DNA of 20,823 bases from a virus: positions 1 through 20,823 of the IMG/VR virus record IMGVR_UViG_3300021142_000228. One strand, given 5' to 3'. The position numbers and the translations under genes were made by a program. How positions within the stretch are numbered: the stretch's first letter is position 1; each line of letters begins with the position of its first letter. Below the pieces are notes generated by a model that worked only from the letters and a program-made list of their open reading frames with translations, did not search any database and was not told where the DNA came from. Positions 6,471 through 12,852 of this stretch are shown in pieces.

Positions 6471-7746
6471 CCTTTACCATGACTTTCTTACCTGATGGGA
6501 CTTGTAATGATTTATTCTCAGTAATCATCCACAGGGTAGGGGAAGCGATTGTCCACTCGATATCATCTTCCACATATCCGTCAGTAAACACGATGACACA
6601 TTCTGCGTTAATCTTCTTCTGATTGATGTACTTGTTTACACATGAGACCCTAGTACCGCCACCGCCTAATGGTTTCAATAGCGATGCAATATCTTGGTAA
6701 TGTTCAGGTTTAAAGTATTGTTCACCATGCACATCGTAATCCCACCATATAACTCTTACCGCTTCGGGCGACACCACTTCTACAATCGAAGCCAGTTCCG
6801 TAGCAAATTCAGTCAACTCTTTGATACCGATTGAACCTGATGTATCTATCGCAACTACTACCTCACCGATTGATTCGTTCTCCATGCTTGGTAAGTAAAT
6901 GTCATTAGCCATGTGACGCTTATTCATCTTGCGCCATGTGTATTCATCGTTCCCCTTAGTAGTGGAAGCAACAAATTCTCGCAACACTTCTCGCCAATCT
7001 ATCTTCGGCTCAAGCAAGTCACTAATCTGTCTAGGCATCTTGCCACCCATGCGACCAGCCAACATACCGCCTTCACGCAAAGCCCTATCGATCTTGTCAC
7101 CCAGCTCTTTACGTTCGTCATCGCTTAGACCTTCAACATACGATTCCCAGTCATGCTCATCGAACCCATCGCCACTCATGTCATACTCTTTGCCATTGGC
7201 TTTGATCTTGCCATCTCCCGTTCCACCCCCCTGTGGATTGTTAGGCTTACCACTTGATCCACTTGGTTGTTTTTGTCGTTGAGGGTTCTCCTTACGGATA
7301 TAGTTATAGATCTCACGCATCGACCAATTATGAAAGAACGGATCGTACAATGCACCATCAGGTAGTTCAACGATAGCCTCGTTACTGTTTGCTATTCTTC
7401 CTTTAATATTCTTTATAATGTCATTCACTACAAAGTCCGCCGCCATGTTGGATATCTGCTTATCTTCCTTAAACATATCCTTCCCTCTTGGAATCTGTTT
7501 TAATGCAACGTGCAAATTCTCATGCAATACTAAGCCACGCAACTTTGCTTCTTCTTTGATTTCCTCTATGAATGGTTTAGAATATCTCTTGTTCATGCCA
7601 TCGGTATAAGCCGTAAACTCTTTATCGATTACTTCGGACTTACCCATCAACATCACACCGCTATACAACGCAGTATCGTTGTGTTTCATTAAAGCGATAT
7701 GTGCTTTCTTCAACCGTATTTCTTGTTTGTGCATCGTCATATCCAT
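6463..7746 (-). CDS. VWA protein with N-terminal HExxH (DUF2201-like, CobT-like)
   Basis: 427 residues from ATG 7746, chosen because CAGGAGAAGTGAC precedes it and because the upstream gene ends 1 nt before. Residues 55-85 include HENLH (75-79), an HExxH zinc-peptidase signature in the position expected of the DUF2201 putative metallopeptidase domain. Residues 160-180 are a Ser/Gly/Pro linker. Residues 295-425 form a von Willebrand A domain: MIDAS DTSGS at 301-305, T365 in GGGGT, and D389 in VIVFTDG. VWA proteins of this type pair with MoxR/CobS AAA+ ATPases, encoded here two genes upstream, to remodel or metallate a target protein. The phage target is unknown. Confidence 0.88.
   Translation of the reverse strand: MDMTMHKQEIRLKKAHIALMKHNDTALYSGVMLMGKSEVIDKEFTAYTDGMNKRYSKPFIEEIKEEAKLRGLVLHENLHVALKQIPRGKDMFKEDKQISNMAADFVVNDIIKNIKGRIANSNEAIVELPDGALYDPFFHNWSMREIYNYIRKENPQRQKQPSGSSGKPNNPQGGGTGDGKIKANGKEYDMSGDGFDEHDWESYVEGLSDDERKELGDKIDRALREGGMLAGRMGGKMPRQISDLLEPKIDWREVLREFVASTTKGNDEYTWRKMNKRHMANDIYLPSMENESIGEVVVAIDTSGSIGIKELTEFATELASIVEVVSPEAVRVIWWDYDVHGEQYFKPEHYQDIASLLKPLGGGGTRVSCVNKYINQKKINAECVIVFTDGYVEDDIEWTIASPTLWMITENKSLQVPSGKKVMVKDD
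7222..7237. repeat. Dispersed palindrome TCCAC-N6-GTGGA, copy 3
   Basis: Perfect arms with loop CCCCCT. It lies in the flexible linker of the VWA protein and encodes PQGGG. The right tail reads TTG-TTAGGCTT. Confidence 0.7.
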
Positions 7747-7747
7747 G

Positions 7748-7942
7748 TCACTTCTCCTGTACAATGATTTCAATAGAGTCGCCGTTGTCAACGACTCTTG
7801 CCCTACCGTCTGCTACTTGTTTCAGCCTGAATACTGTAAACTGTTTGAACTCCTCTGCCTTGTATAATGCCCTTTGCCATAAGACAGTCATAACTATCCC
7901 CCATATTATTAAAACTATTTCGCTTGGTGTTATCGTAATCAT
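7748..7942 (-). CDS. Small single-helix membrane protein
   Basis: 64 residues. Residues 8-23 (EIVLIIWGIVMTVLWQ) are one membrane helix. The cytosolic tail holds FRLKQVADGRARVVDNGDSI, which resembles an uncharacterised small phage protein family. AAGGAGAAGAAG precedes the ATG. Its last codons (CAG GAG AAG TGA) also form the ribosome site of the VWA gene, so the two are tightly linked. It sits between the AAA+ and VWA genes, suggesting a membrane anchor for that machine; this is inference from position. Confidence 0.8.
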   Translation of the reverse strand: MITITPSEIVLIIWGIVMTVLWQRALYKAEEFKQFTVFRLKQVADGRARVVDNGDSIEIIVQEK

Positions 7943-7953
7943 TCTTCTTCTCC

Positions 7954-9027
7954 TTAAAATAACTCATGGTTGTTCTTAGCCCACTCTGCGATAGTCGCAT
8001 TGTTTCTAGCCAGCTTAATTGCCTTCGCATTACGCATCATCATAGTAAAGAATACGGCTTGGACTTCTGAACTAGGAATCTTATTAACGAACTGCATAAA
8101 TTTAGTCAACTCGTCTTGCGTATCCAACACATCTACTGCTTGAAACATAATCATTAACTGTGCAGATATCTCGTCAGGTATTTTTACTGACTCTGGAGCT
8201 TTGATAATGTCTTTCACATCGATTAGTGTTTTCTCTAGTGATAAGAAAGCCGACATATCAGCAGATGCAGATTGACCGATAGTGCCAGCCAATGCGACCA
8301 TCGTAGCGTTCTCACCTAAGATATCTCTATGCTTCACAATCACATCGCACTTTGCTAAGGAACGAGGAGAGCAGAATGATAATGAAGTCATGTTAGGTTT
8401 AAAGATGTATGGGTTATCATCTTGATTACCTTCTCTGTATGATGCAAGGACTCTTGGGAACAACGCAACGAAAGCACGAACAACACGAGAAACACCATTA
8501 GCCGATGCCCATTGAAGCCAGTCATTTGCATTTGGTTTACTCATTTCAATCTTACATACACGATTACCAGCATGGGCTAACATCGAATCGCCTACACCGT
8601 CTGACGCATTGTTTGATGTAGCGAAAACCATGCTTCCACTAGGTAGTGGACGATCACCTACCATTCTTTCCAACATCAAGCGAGTAAAGATTACTTGCAA
8701 TAACTTTGGTGCTTTCATAAACTCATCGAGTAGAATAACTTTAGGTCTTGGATCATTGAGGCAGAACAGCGAGGACACATAATATTCTAATGTCTGAGTA
8801 GCATGGTTCGGGATTGTCATACCTATGTCTGACATATCTTTTACGGGACAGTCAACATAGATGTATTGGTAGGCATCGCCAAGATCAGATTCAATCATTT
8901 TTAATAGGCTAGTCTTACCGCAACCTGGCTCGCTTGTTATAACAACTGTCAGGTCTTTACTTACTACGGGAATTAATGTTCTTAGTTCATTGATAGATAC
9001 TGTTGGGACAAAATTCAGCTTACTCAT
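7954..9027 (-). CDS. MoxR/CobS-like AAA+ ATPase
   Basis: 357 residues starting MSKLNFVPTVSINELRTLIP. Walker A is SEPGCGKTS at 32-40, Walker B VILLDEF at 97-103, sensor 1 FATSN at 135-139, and a likely arginine finger in AGNRVCKI (R156). The order and spacing match the MoxR/AAA_5 branch, which forms hexameric rings and works with VWA partners. It should hydrolyse ATP to remodel a protein target with the downstream VWA-HExxH protein. CAAGGAGAAGTAA precedes the ATG. One TCCAC/GTGGA palindrome lies inside, at residues PLPSG just before sensor 1, a place where family members normally carry a PLPDG-like turn. Confidence 0.92.
   Translation of the reverse strand: MSKLNFVPTVSINELRTLIPVVSKDLTVVITSEPGCGKTSLLKMIESDLGDAYQYIYVDCPVKDMSDIGMTIPNHATQTLEYYVSSLFCLNDPRPKVILLDEFMKAPKLLQVIFTRLMLERMVGDRPLPSGSMVFATSNNASDGVGDSMLAHAGNRVCKIEMSKPNANDWLQWASANGVSRVVRAFVALFPRVLASYREGNQDDNPYIFKPNMTSLSFCSPRSLAKCDVIVKHRDILGENATMVALAGTIGQSASADMSAFLSLEKTLIDVKDIIKAPESVKIPDEISAQLMIMFQAVDVLDTQDELTKFMQFVNKIPSSEVQAVFFTMMMRNAKAIKLARNNATIAEWAKNNHELF
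8635..8650. repeat. Dispersed palindrome TCCAC-N6-GTGGA, copy 4
   Basis: Perfect arms with loop TAGGTA, inside the AAA+ ATPase gene, encoding PLPSG. The protein turn is conserved in the family, so this copy could be partly coincidental. Confidence 0.6.
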
Positions 9028-9068
9028 TTACTTCTCCTTGTGTATAAAAAATTAAAAAACTTATGTAC

Positions 9069-9083
9069 GTCACCATGACGTGT
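9069..9083. other. Intergenic hairpin ACGTCA-CCA-TGACGT
   Basis: A perfect 6-bp inverted repeat between the AAA+ and DUF3150-like genes. GTGTATAAAAA occurs on both sides. On the - strand T-runs follow some 8 nt later, so it may be a weak terminator or an mRNA-processing hairpin. Confidence 0.4.
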
Positions 9084-9103
9084 ATAAAAACTGCATCACC
9101 ACA

Positions 9104-10081
9104 TTACTGCATACAACTAAACCCACCAAACCTCGATAAAATATCATCGATCCCTTCCTTGACGTTCGACCGCACAGCATCGCTGTCTCGGATGTCCTCT
9201 GCACTTACACCGTCTAGGACTTTCTCTAGCGATGCTCTTGCTTGTTCTAGCTCGCTATCATGTTTGAGATTAAACACTTTGAAACTATCACACATATCTA
9301 ATGCTTTCTGTACAGTCGTGTCGTATATCTTCCTACGCTTGGTTTTCATCTGACCTGTTTTATCTAAGCCAATATCGTCAGCACCGCAACAATGAGAGAT
9401 ACTTTGCATTACATCGATAAGCCTTCTACTCTGTTCTTTTGCGATGCTCTCGATAATGTCGGAACTTTGCTTACTCAATGTCGTAAATAAATCCTCAGCG
9501 ATATCCTTCGCTATGCCACAACGAAAGTCATTTGTAGGAACTTCTGACACATACAACTGCACGTTGAACTTCGATGCAATCTGTTCTCTCGGTGGATAGT
9601 CCGCACGGTTAAACATAGTACCTTGCTTGAAAGCCATGTCCGATACGATTGAGTCATAGTCCATGACTAATGAATCCACTAATTGATGGAACGCTAACTC
9701 ATGCTCGTGATACTCTTGTTTGAACTTCGGCACATCGATTGATGGTAATAACTGCTGTGATTGATTCCACTTGTAAGTCCTACGTTGAAGCCAGTTATAG
9801 ATAGTCTGCCTGTAATTCACCACCGCTTTGTGCTTGGGATGATTAGCCAATAGATTCTTAACATACCTACCCGCACTTTTGTCTGCATTGTGTGACATAG
9901 TAACTTCATCGCTGATACCACGATCTTGTTTAGTAGCTGACCATACGCTGATATCCACGCTGACCAACACCGCACTACTCGCCAATGAGATTAAATGCTC
10001 AGGCATCTCTAGGTTTAATTTAGTTTGCTCTACTTCTTCTTGATCGGCAAGGTCTTGCCATTCTTCTAAATGTCTGCTCAT
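9104..10081 (-). CDS. DUF3150-like protein
   Basis: 325 residues from ATG 10081, which has AGGGAGAGTAGC before it and overlaps the preceding small gene as ATGA. From residue 35 the pattern LVSVDISVWSATKQDRGISD, a spacer with RYVKNLL, then RRTYKWNQSQQLLPSIDVPK and DYPPREQIASKFNVQLYVSE fits the DUF3150 family as remembered. That family is found beside CobS-like AAA+ and CobT-like VWA genes on phages, plasmids and integrative elements. The C-terminal half is a long helical, Ser/Lys/Asp-rich region. It is probably the third soluble part of the AAA+/VWA machine, perhaps an adaptor. The biochemical role is unknown. Confidence 0.85.
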   Translation of the reverse strand: MSRHLEEWQDLADQEEVEQTKLNLEMPEHLISLASSAVLVSVDISVWSATKQDRGISDEVTMSHNADKSAGRYVKNLLANHPKHKAVVNYRQTIYNWLQRRTYKWNQSQQLLPSIDVPKFKQEYHEHELAFHQLVDSLVMDYDSIVSDMAFKQGTMFNRADYPPREQIASKFNVQLYVSEVPTNDFRCGIAKDIAEDLFTTLSKQSSDIIESIAKEQSRRLIDVMQSISHCCGADDIGLDKTGQMKTKRRKIYDTTVQKALDMCDSFKVFNLKHDSELEQARASLEKVLDGVSAEDIRDSDAVRSNVKEGIDDILSRFGGFSCMQ

Positions 10082-10182
10082 GCTACTCTCCCTATAAATA
10101 AATCCACTATGACGTGGAACGCTATATAAAAAATACTTAATACTAAAAACAGCCATATAAACCACTCTGACTTTTTCATCAT
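10078..10182 (-). CDS. 34-aa membrane peptide
   Basis: ATG ATG at 10182-10177 with a GGGGGG ribosome site before it, reading MMKKSEWFIWLFLVLSIFYI and ending IGRVA; TGA at 10078-10080 overlaps the DUF3150-like ATG as ATGA. Residues 7-25 form a hydrophobic helix after a basic MKK start, so it should insert in the inner membrane. It is the first gene of the long leftward operon, just downstream of the promoter at 10217-10263. A TCCAC/GTGGA palindrome lies inside it. Function unknown. Confidence 0.7.
   Translation of the reverse strand: MMKKSEWFIWLFLVLSIFYIAFHVIVDLFIGRVA
10103..10118. repeat. Dispersed palindrome TCCAC-N6-GTGGA, copy 5
   Basis: Perfect arms with loop TATGAC, inside the 34-aa membrane peptide gene and read in a different frame (FHVIVD) from the other in-gene copies. 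Tail ACG-CTATATAAAA. Confidence 0.75.
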
Positions 10183-10216
10183 TACCCCCCTGTTAAATTT
10201 GTTTCCCTACTAATCA

Positions 10217-10263
10217 TTAGTATAACATAACTTTACATTTAAACATAGTGTCTGCGTAAAGTA
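10217..10263 (-). promoter_or_regulatory. Leftward promoter of the long operon (first of a duplicated pair)
   Basis: On the - strand, an extended -10 TGTTATACT (TATACT at 10219-10224), a 16-nt spacer and a -35-like ATGTTT (10241-10246). The 47-nt segment matches 11862-11908 at 41 of 47 positions without gaps, including a shared TACTTTAC block upstream of the -35. Conservation outside genes supports a real promoter. It lies about 35 nt before the 34-aa gene. Confidence 0.75.
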
Positions 10264-10277
10264 TTTTATGTAAGAAC

Positions 10278-10457
10278 TCATAGGGAATACTCATGTGCTT
10301 GGATTACGACCTCATAACCTAATTGTTTAATTGTGTATATATCCGTTTTAGTTAGCGTAGTGTGTCTTGCTAACTCTGCTAACAGCTTTGCCGTTTCGCA
10401 CTTCGGATAGATCATCTCGTTACCATAGACGTTGCGTCTCTCAACTATGATCTTCAT
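10278..10457 (-). CDS. Small conserved phage protein
   Basis: 59 residues from ATG 10457, which overlaps the preceding stop as ATGA; a longer in-frame start would lie inside the upstream gene. The sequence MKIIVERRNVYGNEMIYPKC, then ETAKLLAELARHTTLTKTDI and YTIKQLGYEVVIQ, matches a small phage family of the form NVYGNExxYPxxxxA-xxLAxLxxxxTLTxxxxxxxKxLGxEV, as remembered. No function is known. It is the last gene of the 11762-10278 unit; no clear terminator follows, so read-through into the next unit is possible. Confidence 0.8.
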   Translation of the reverse strand: MKIIVERRNVYGNEMIYPKCETAKLLAELARHTTLTKTDIYTIKQLGYEVVIQAHEYSL

Positions 10458-10936
10458 AGCCAGTCCGTTACTATCTGACGAGATGGATATGCCCAGTCCC
10501 AATCACCAGTCCCTATTCGCATTTCATCGACATCGTCTGCGTTCTCGCCTAGCCTCACAAAGACAGCACCTATGTATGGATTAGGATTATCCTCATCGTC
10601 AGTCCACTCCTCTGCTAATCTAAATAAACTTTCATGTGCTTTGACTTCAGCGTATTCGGGATACCATTTCCAACTCTCGGCATAGAAGTTAATCTGTAAG
10701 TTCTCCTCGTCTATCCGCATCCCTTCAACTTTCGATTTAGAGTCCGATCCTACTAAATCATCAAAGCATAGTCGGGTTTCTTCCTTCATTTTCGCTTCCG
10801 CTAAGAATGTATAGAATGACTCTCTGCACTTAGCTAGATCAGCTTCTTCTGCATCGCCTTGTTTCTCGCCACTTGCAACTTGGCTTGCTGTAATAAAGCG
10901 TATTGTGTACGCAACCTCAGAACGGTATCCCATCAT
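10454..10936 (-). CDS. MGYRSEV-family phage protein
   Basis: 160 residues, starting MMGYRSEVAYTIRF. The MGYRS(E/D)V start followed by an alpha/beta domain is a common uncharacterised phage family. The protein is acidic overall and ends with GTGDWDWAYPSRQIVTDWL. A GGGGGTG ribosome site precedes two consecutive ATG codons (10936 and 10933); either could be used, and the first overlaps the upstream stop as ATGA. Function unknown. Confidence 0.82.
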   Translation of the reverse strand: MMGYRSEVAYTIRFITASQVASGEKQGDAEEADLAKCRESFYTFLAEAKMKEETRLCFDDLVGSDSKSKVEGMRIDEENLQINFYAESWKWYPEYAEVKAHESLFRLAEEWTDDEDNPNPYIGAVFVRLGENADDVDEMRIGTGDWDWAYPSRQIVTDWL

Positions 10937-11163
10937 TCACCCCCTAAATATTTTTTAACTAGATCGATAGCATCGATTGGACACTCGGCACTTAGAACCA
11001 TTGTCCGTTCAACTCCATTCACAACGTAATTAACTTCATGCAATACTCGTGGCTTAGAATCATCCTTCTCTATAGCCCTCGCTTGGAAGTATTCAGCTTT
11101 CATTTGTGCATCCTTTCTCTCCTCAATCTCATGCTTCAGGTGTTGTGCAAATGTTTTACTCAT
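10933..11163 (-). CDS. Small hypothetical protein
   Basis: 76 residues. The first half is a charged helix (HLKHEIEERKDAQMKAEYFQ), the second half has VNYVVNGVERTMVLSAECPI then DAIDLVKKYLGGE, which looks like a small beta sheet followed by a helix. AAAAGGAGAAGCACC precedes the ATG, sitting inside the end of the upstream gene, which it overlaps by 8 nt. No family is recognised. Confidence 0.75.
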   Translation of the reverse strand: MSKTFAQHLKHEIEERKDAQMKAEYFQARAIEKDDSKPRVLHEVNYVVNGVERTMVLSAECPIDAIDLVKKYLGGE

Positions 11164-11314
11164 GGTGCTTCTCCTTTTTCGGTTGTGGTGTTAATAAATA
11201 GAAATACGGGTTGGTGGTGCGTACTGCTTCAATCTTTTCTGCTAGTGTTGCATCACTTAGGATTACATTAAGCAACGAGAAGTCATCTTGTTTTTTGATT
11301 TTAGTTGTTCGCAT
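11156..11314 (-). CDS. 52-aa hypothetical protein
   Basis: ATG 11314 to TAA 11156-11158, reading MRTTKIKKQDDFSLLNVILS and so on, ending PQPKKEKHHE. An AAAGGGAAATAA sequence precedes the ATG. The gene fills the space between two confident genes and overlaps the next start by 8 nt, as is usual in this operon. It is basic at both ends, with a helical centre (LSDATLAEKIEAV). Function unknown. Confidence 0.6.
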   Translation of the reverse strand: MRTTKIKKQDDFSLLNVILSDATLAEKIEAVRTTNPYFYLLTPQPKKEKHHE

Positions 11315-11343
11315 TTATTTCCCTTTCTTTTCTAGTTCGCTTA

Positions 11344-11562
11344 TCATGTTGTCCTCTTAGGGTTAAGTTGTTTTAGCTGAGTCAGGTCTGTAATCAGCAT
11401 ATAGTTTGATTTGTTGATAGGTGCGATGGTGTACTTTTTTGACTTGAGATGTGCAACCTCATCACCGCAATCTAAGCATAATAAGATTCCTATGCGATAG
11501 CGTTGTTCACTATATGTATCACCACACAATTTGCATTGTGGCATAAAAGTTTCATCAACCAT
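11344..11562 (-). CDS. Small four-Cys zinc protein
   Basis: 72 residues from ATG 11562; a GTG one codon upstream is possible, but the ATG has GGAAGGGGTG before it. CKLC at about residues 10-13 and CLDC at about 29-32 form a four-Cys zinc ribbon. The C-terminus, TIAPINKSNYMLITDLTQLK then QLNPKRTT, is a conserved signature of an uncharacterised phage family, as remembered. It may bind nucleic acid or a host protein. The stop overlaps a possible 10-codon frame that leads into the next gene. Confidence 0.82.
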   Translation of the reverse strand: MVDETFMPQCKLCGDTYSEQRYRIGILLCLDCGDEVAHLKSKKYTIAPINKSNYMLITDLTQLKQLNPKRTT

Positions 11563-11762
11563 CACTCACCCCTTCCGTATTTGTTCTCAAAGAAATCCAA
11601 CCAGTCCTCGAACTCTTTTTCATACTGCTGTATTGCTTGCTCTGTGTTTTCGAGTCCACTAAGATGTGGATTGAGATGTGGATTGGACAATTTAAATTCA
11701 GAATCTAATTGCTCCCATGCTTGCTCTTGTTCTTCCATTAACATAGCTTTAACTCTACCCAT
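11562..11762 (-). CDS. Small acidic hypothetical protein
   Basis: 66 residues starting MGRVKAMLMEEQEQAWEQLD, rich in Glu, Gln and aromatic residues near the C-terminus (YEKEFEDWLDFFENKYGRGE), probably all helical. ATTAGGAGAGTAATC precedes the ATG. It contains a duplicated NPHL-NPHL made by a short DNA repeat next to a TCCAC/GTGGA palindrome (encoding PHLSG). It is the first gene of the second leftward unit, below the promoter at 11862-11908. Function unknown. Confidence 0.72.
   Translation of the reverse strand: MGRVKAMLMEEQEQAWEQLDSEFKLSNPHLNPHLSGLENTEQAIQQYEKEFEDWLDFFENKYGRGE
11655..11670. repeat. Dispersed palindrome TCCAC-N6-GTGGA, copy 6
   Basis: Perfect arms with loop TAAGAT, inside the 66-aa gene, encoding PHLSG. 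A partial duplication (GATGTGGATTG twice) adjoins it. Confidence 0.75.
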
Positions 11763-11788
11763 GATTACTCTCCTAATTGATAAGTGAT

Positions 11789-11804
11789 TCCACGTTTGCG
11801 TGGA
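11789..11804. repeat. Dispersed palindrome TCCAC-N6-GTGGA, copy 7
   Basis: Perfect arms with loop GTTTGC in the 5' untranslated region of the 11762 gene. The right tail TTGTTAAATAAGTTTT resembles that of copies 8 and 9. Confidence 0.75.
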
Positions 11805-11861
11805 TTGTTAAATAAGTTTTACTGCTGGACAACAACGAAAAACGACTGCCTTACTACACTA

Positions 11862-11908
11862 TTAGTATAACATAACTTGACATATAAACAAAGTGTTTCA
11901 GTAAAGTA
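11862..11908 (-). promoter_or_regulatory. Leftward promoter of the second unit (duplicate of 10217-10263)
   Basis: Extended -10 TGTTATACT (TATACT at 11864-11869), 16-nt spacer, -35-like TTGTTT (11886-11891), and the same upstream TACTTTAC block as the other copy. It lies between an 8-bp inverted repeat, CGACTGCC at 11843-11850 and GGCAGTCG at 11933-11940. It should drive genes 11762 to 10278. Confidence 0.78.
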
Positions 11909-11974
11909 GTTAATAGCTAACAAGCGTAATACGGCAGTCGAGGGGTAAGGGTTGGATTGGTGGGGTAGGTCGGC

Positions 11975-12313
11975 TTATCTCTGTTTGTGGAAACTCTTAC
12001 GTCTGAACAGGACTTCATCTCTGTCACCGTTTGCATAGCGTAGGGCTAAAGACTCTTTGCTGATGCCAGTTATCTCTGCCCATTCTTTTAGTGTATGAGT
12101 TTCGGGTTTGGCTTTGGCTTCGAGTTTGTACTCTACGAATATGTTGTAGCTGACTGGTATTTTATTAGGGATTGGTTTCTCTAGTAATGCTTTACCACGC
12201 AATCCTTTTTTCCAACGATGGGATAGGACTTGTATGCTGATGCCACTTTTTTCAGCCCATTCCTTCATTGTGTGTGATTCGTTTCTAAATCTGTATATCT
12301 GCTTCGTAAACAT
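11975..12313 (-). CDS. Tandem helix-turn-helix protein, putative regulator
   Basis: 112 residues made of two similar units joined by a linker of about 25 residues. Unit 1 is ESHTMKEWAEKSGISIQVLS then HRWKKGLRGKALL; unit 2 is ETHTLKEWAEITGISKESLA then LRYANGDRDEVLF. The pattern TxxEWAExxGIsxxxLxxRxxxGxxxxxLl is a short HTH module common in phage DNA-binding proteins. Two modules in one chain would contact two half-sites. AGAGGAAAATCC precedes ATG 12313. The region upstream is filled with ATTCTA-type sites, so it may control its own expression and that of neighbours. It stands outside the two dense operons. Confidence 0.8.
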   Translation of the reverse strand: MFTKQIYRFRNESHTMKEWAEKSGISIQVLSHRWKKGLRGKALLEKPIPNKIPVSYNIFVEYKLEAKAKPETHTLKEWAEITGISKESLALRYANGDRDEVLFRRKSFHKQR

Positions 12314-12437
12314 GGATTTTCCTCTTTGGTTATGTTCTAGAAAAAATTCTAGTTATTCCATTGTATCTTAAAATCTAAGAAGTTTCTAGAATTTTTTTGA
12401 GGGGTATTTTAGAGGGGTTAAGTGATTGATTTTATTG

Positions 12438-12481
12438 TATTATTATTATTATTATTTAATAGATAGTAGTAGTAGTAGTAA
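12438..12481. repeat. TAT and TAG triplet microsatellites
   Basis: About six TAT units pass into TTAATAGA and then five or more TAG units. Non-coding; a + strand frame through it gives only Tyr and Ser runs. Confidence 0.85.
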
Positions 12482-12724
12482 GAAAATTCTAAATTCTACG
12501 GTTTTTAAAAAGGATATACCTTATGGCGATGTTTTTTTATTGACGATATTACACTCTCTGCCACATTGTCGTTCTGTGCAAAAAACGCAATTTAGTAGGT
12601 ATCCCCCTAAAATCGTTTAGAATTTTAGAACTTTTTTACAGAGTTTAATTAAATCAACAAGTTACAAGCGAAAAAAATTCTTCAGTTTTCAGGAAATTCT
12701 AAATCGTTTTTGGAATTTTTCAAT

Positions 12725-12740
12725 TCCACTAGTAAGTGGA
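12725..12740. repeat. Dispersed palindrome TCCAC-N6-GTGGA, copy 8
   Basis: Perfect arms with loop TAGTAA. The repeat continues rightward: TCGTTATTTAAGGTCTTGT, the same as copy 9 except for one base. Confidence 0.85.
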
Positions 12741-12762
12741 TCGTTATTTAAGGTCTTGTCTG

Positions 12763-12829
12763 TCATTTAGAATAAAATTAAATGATGCAACGTATAAATC
12801 TGGCTATCATTTAGAATAAAATTAAATGA
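12763..12829. repeat. Two identical 23-nt palindromic elements, 44-nt period
   Basis: TCATTTA, GAATAAAAT, TAAATGA occurs at 12763-12785 and again at 12807-12829. Each has 7-bp inverted arms. The exact duplication at four helical turns suggests paired protein-binding sites. Confidence 0.75.
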
Positions 12830-12852
12830 CACACTCACGCACTCAAGGATAT

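Larger units (their letters stand above)
12335..12817. promoter_or_regulatory. Cluster of ATTCTA-type sites upstream of the tandem-HTH gene
   Basis: TTCTAGAA at 12335-12342 and 12384-12391; ATTCTA at 12346-12351, 12486-12491, 12493-12498 and 12696-12701; TAGAAT/TAGAAC at 12618-12623 and 12626-12631; TAGAAT again in each 23-nt palindrome (12768 and 12812). Several are followed by CGTTTTT or CGGTTTTT. This density is well above chance even in AT-rich DNA. Candidate operators for the adjacent HTH protein. Confidence 0.5.

Noticed and set aside
12426-12620. A + strand frame with Tyr and Ser runs
   Set aside because: It is the translation of TAT and TAG microsatellites in AT-rich control DNA, with no ribosome site.
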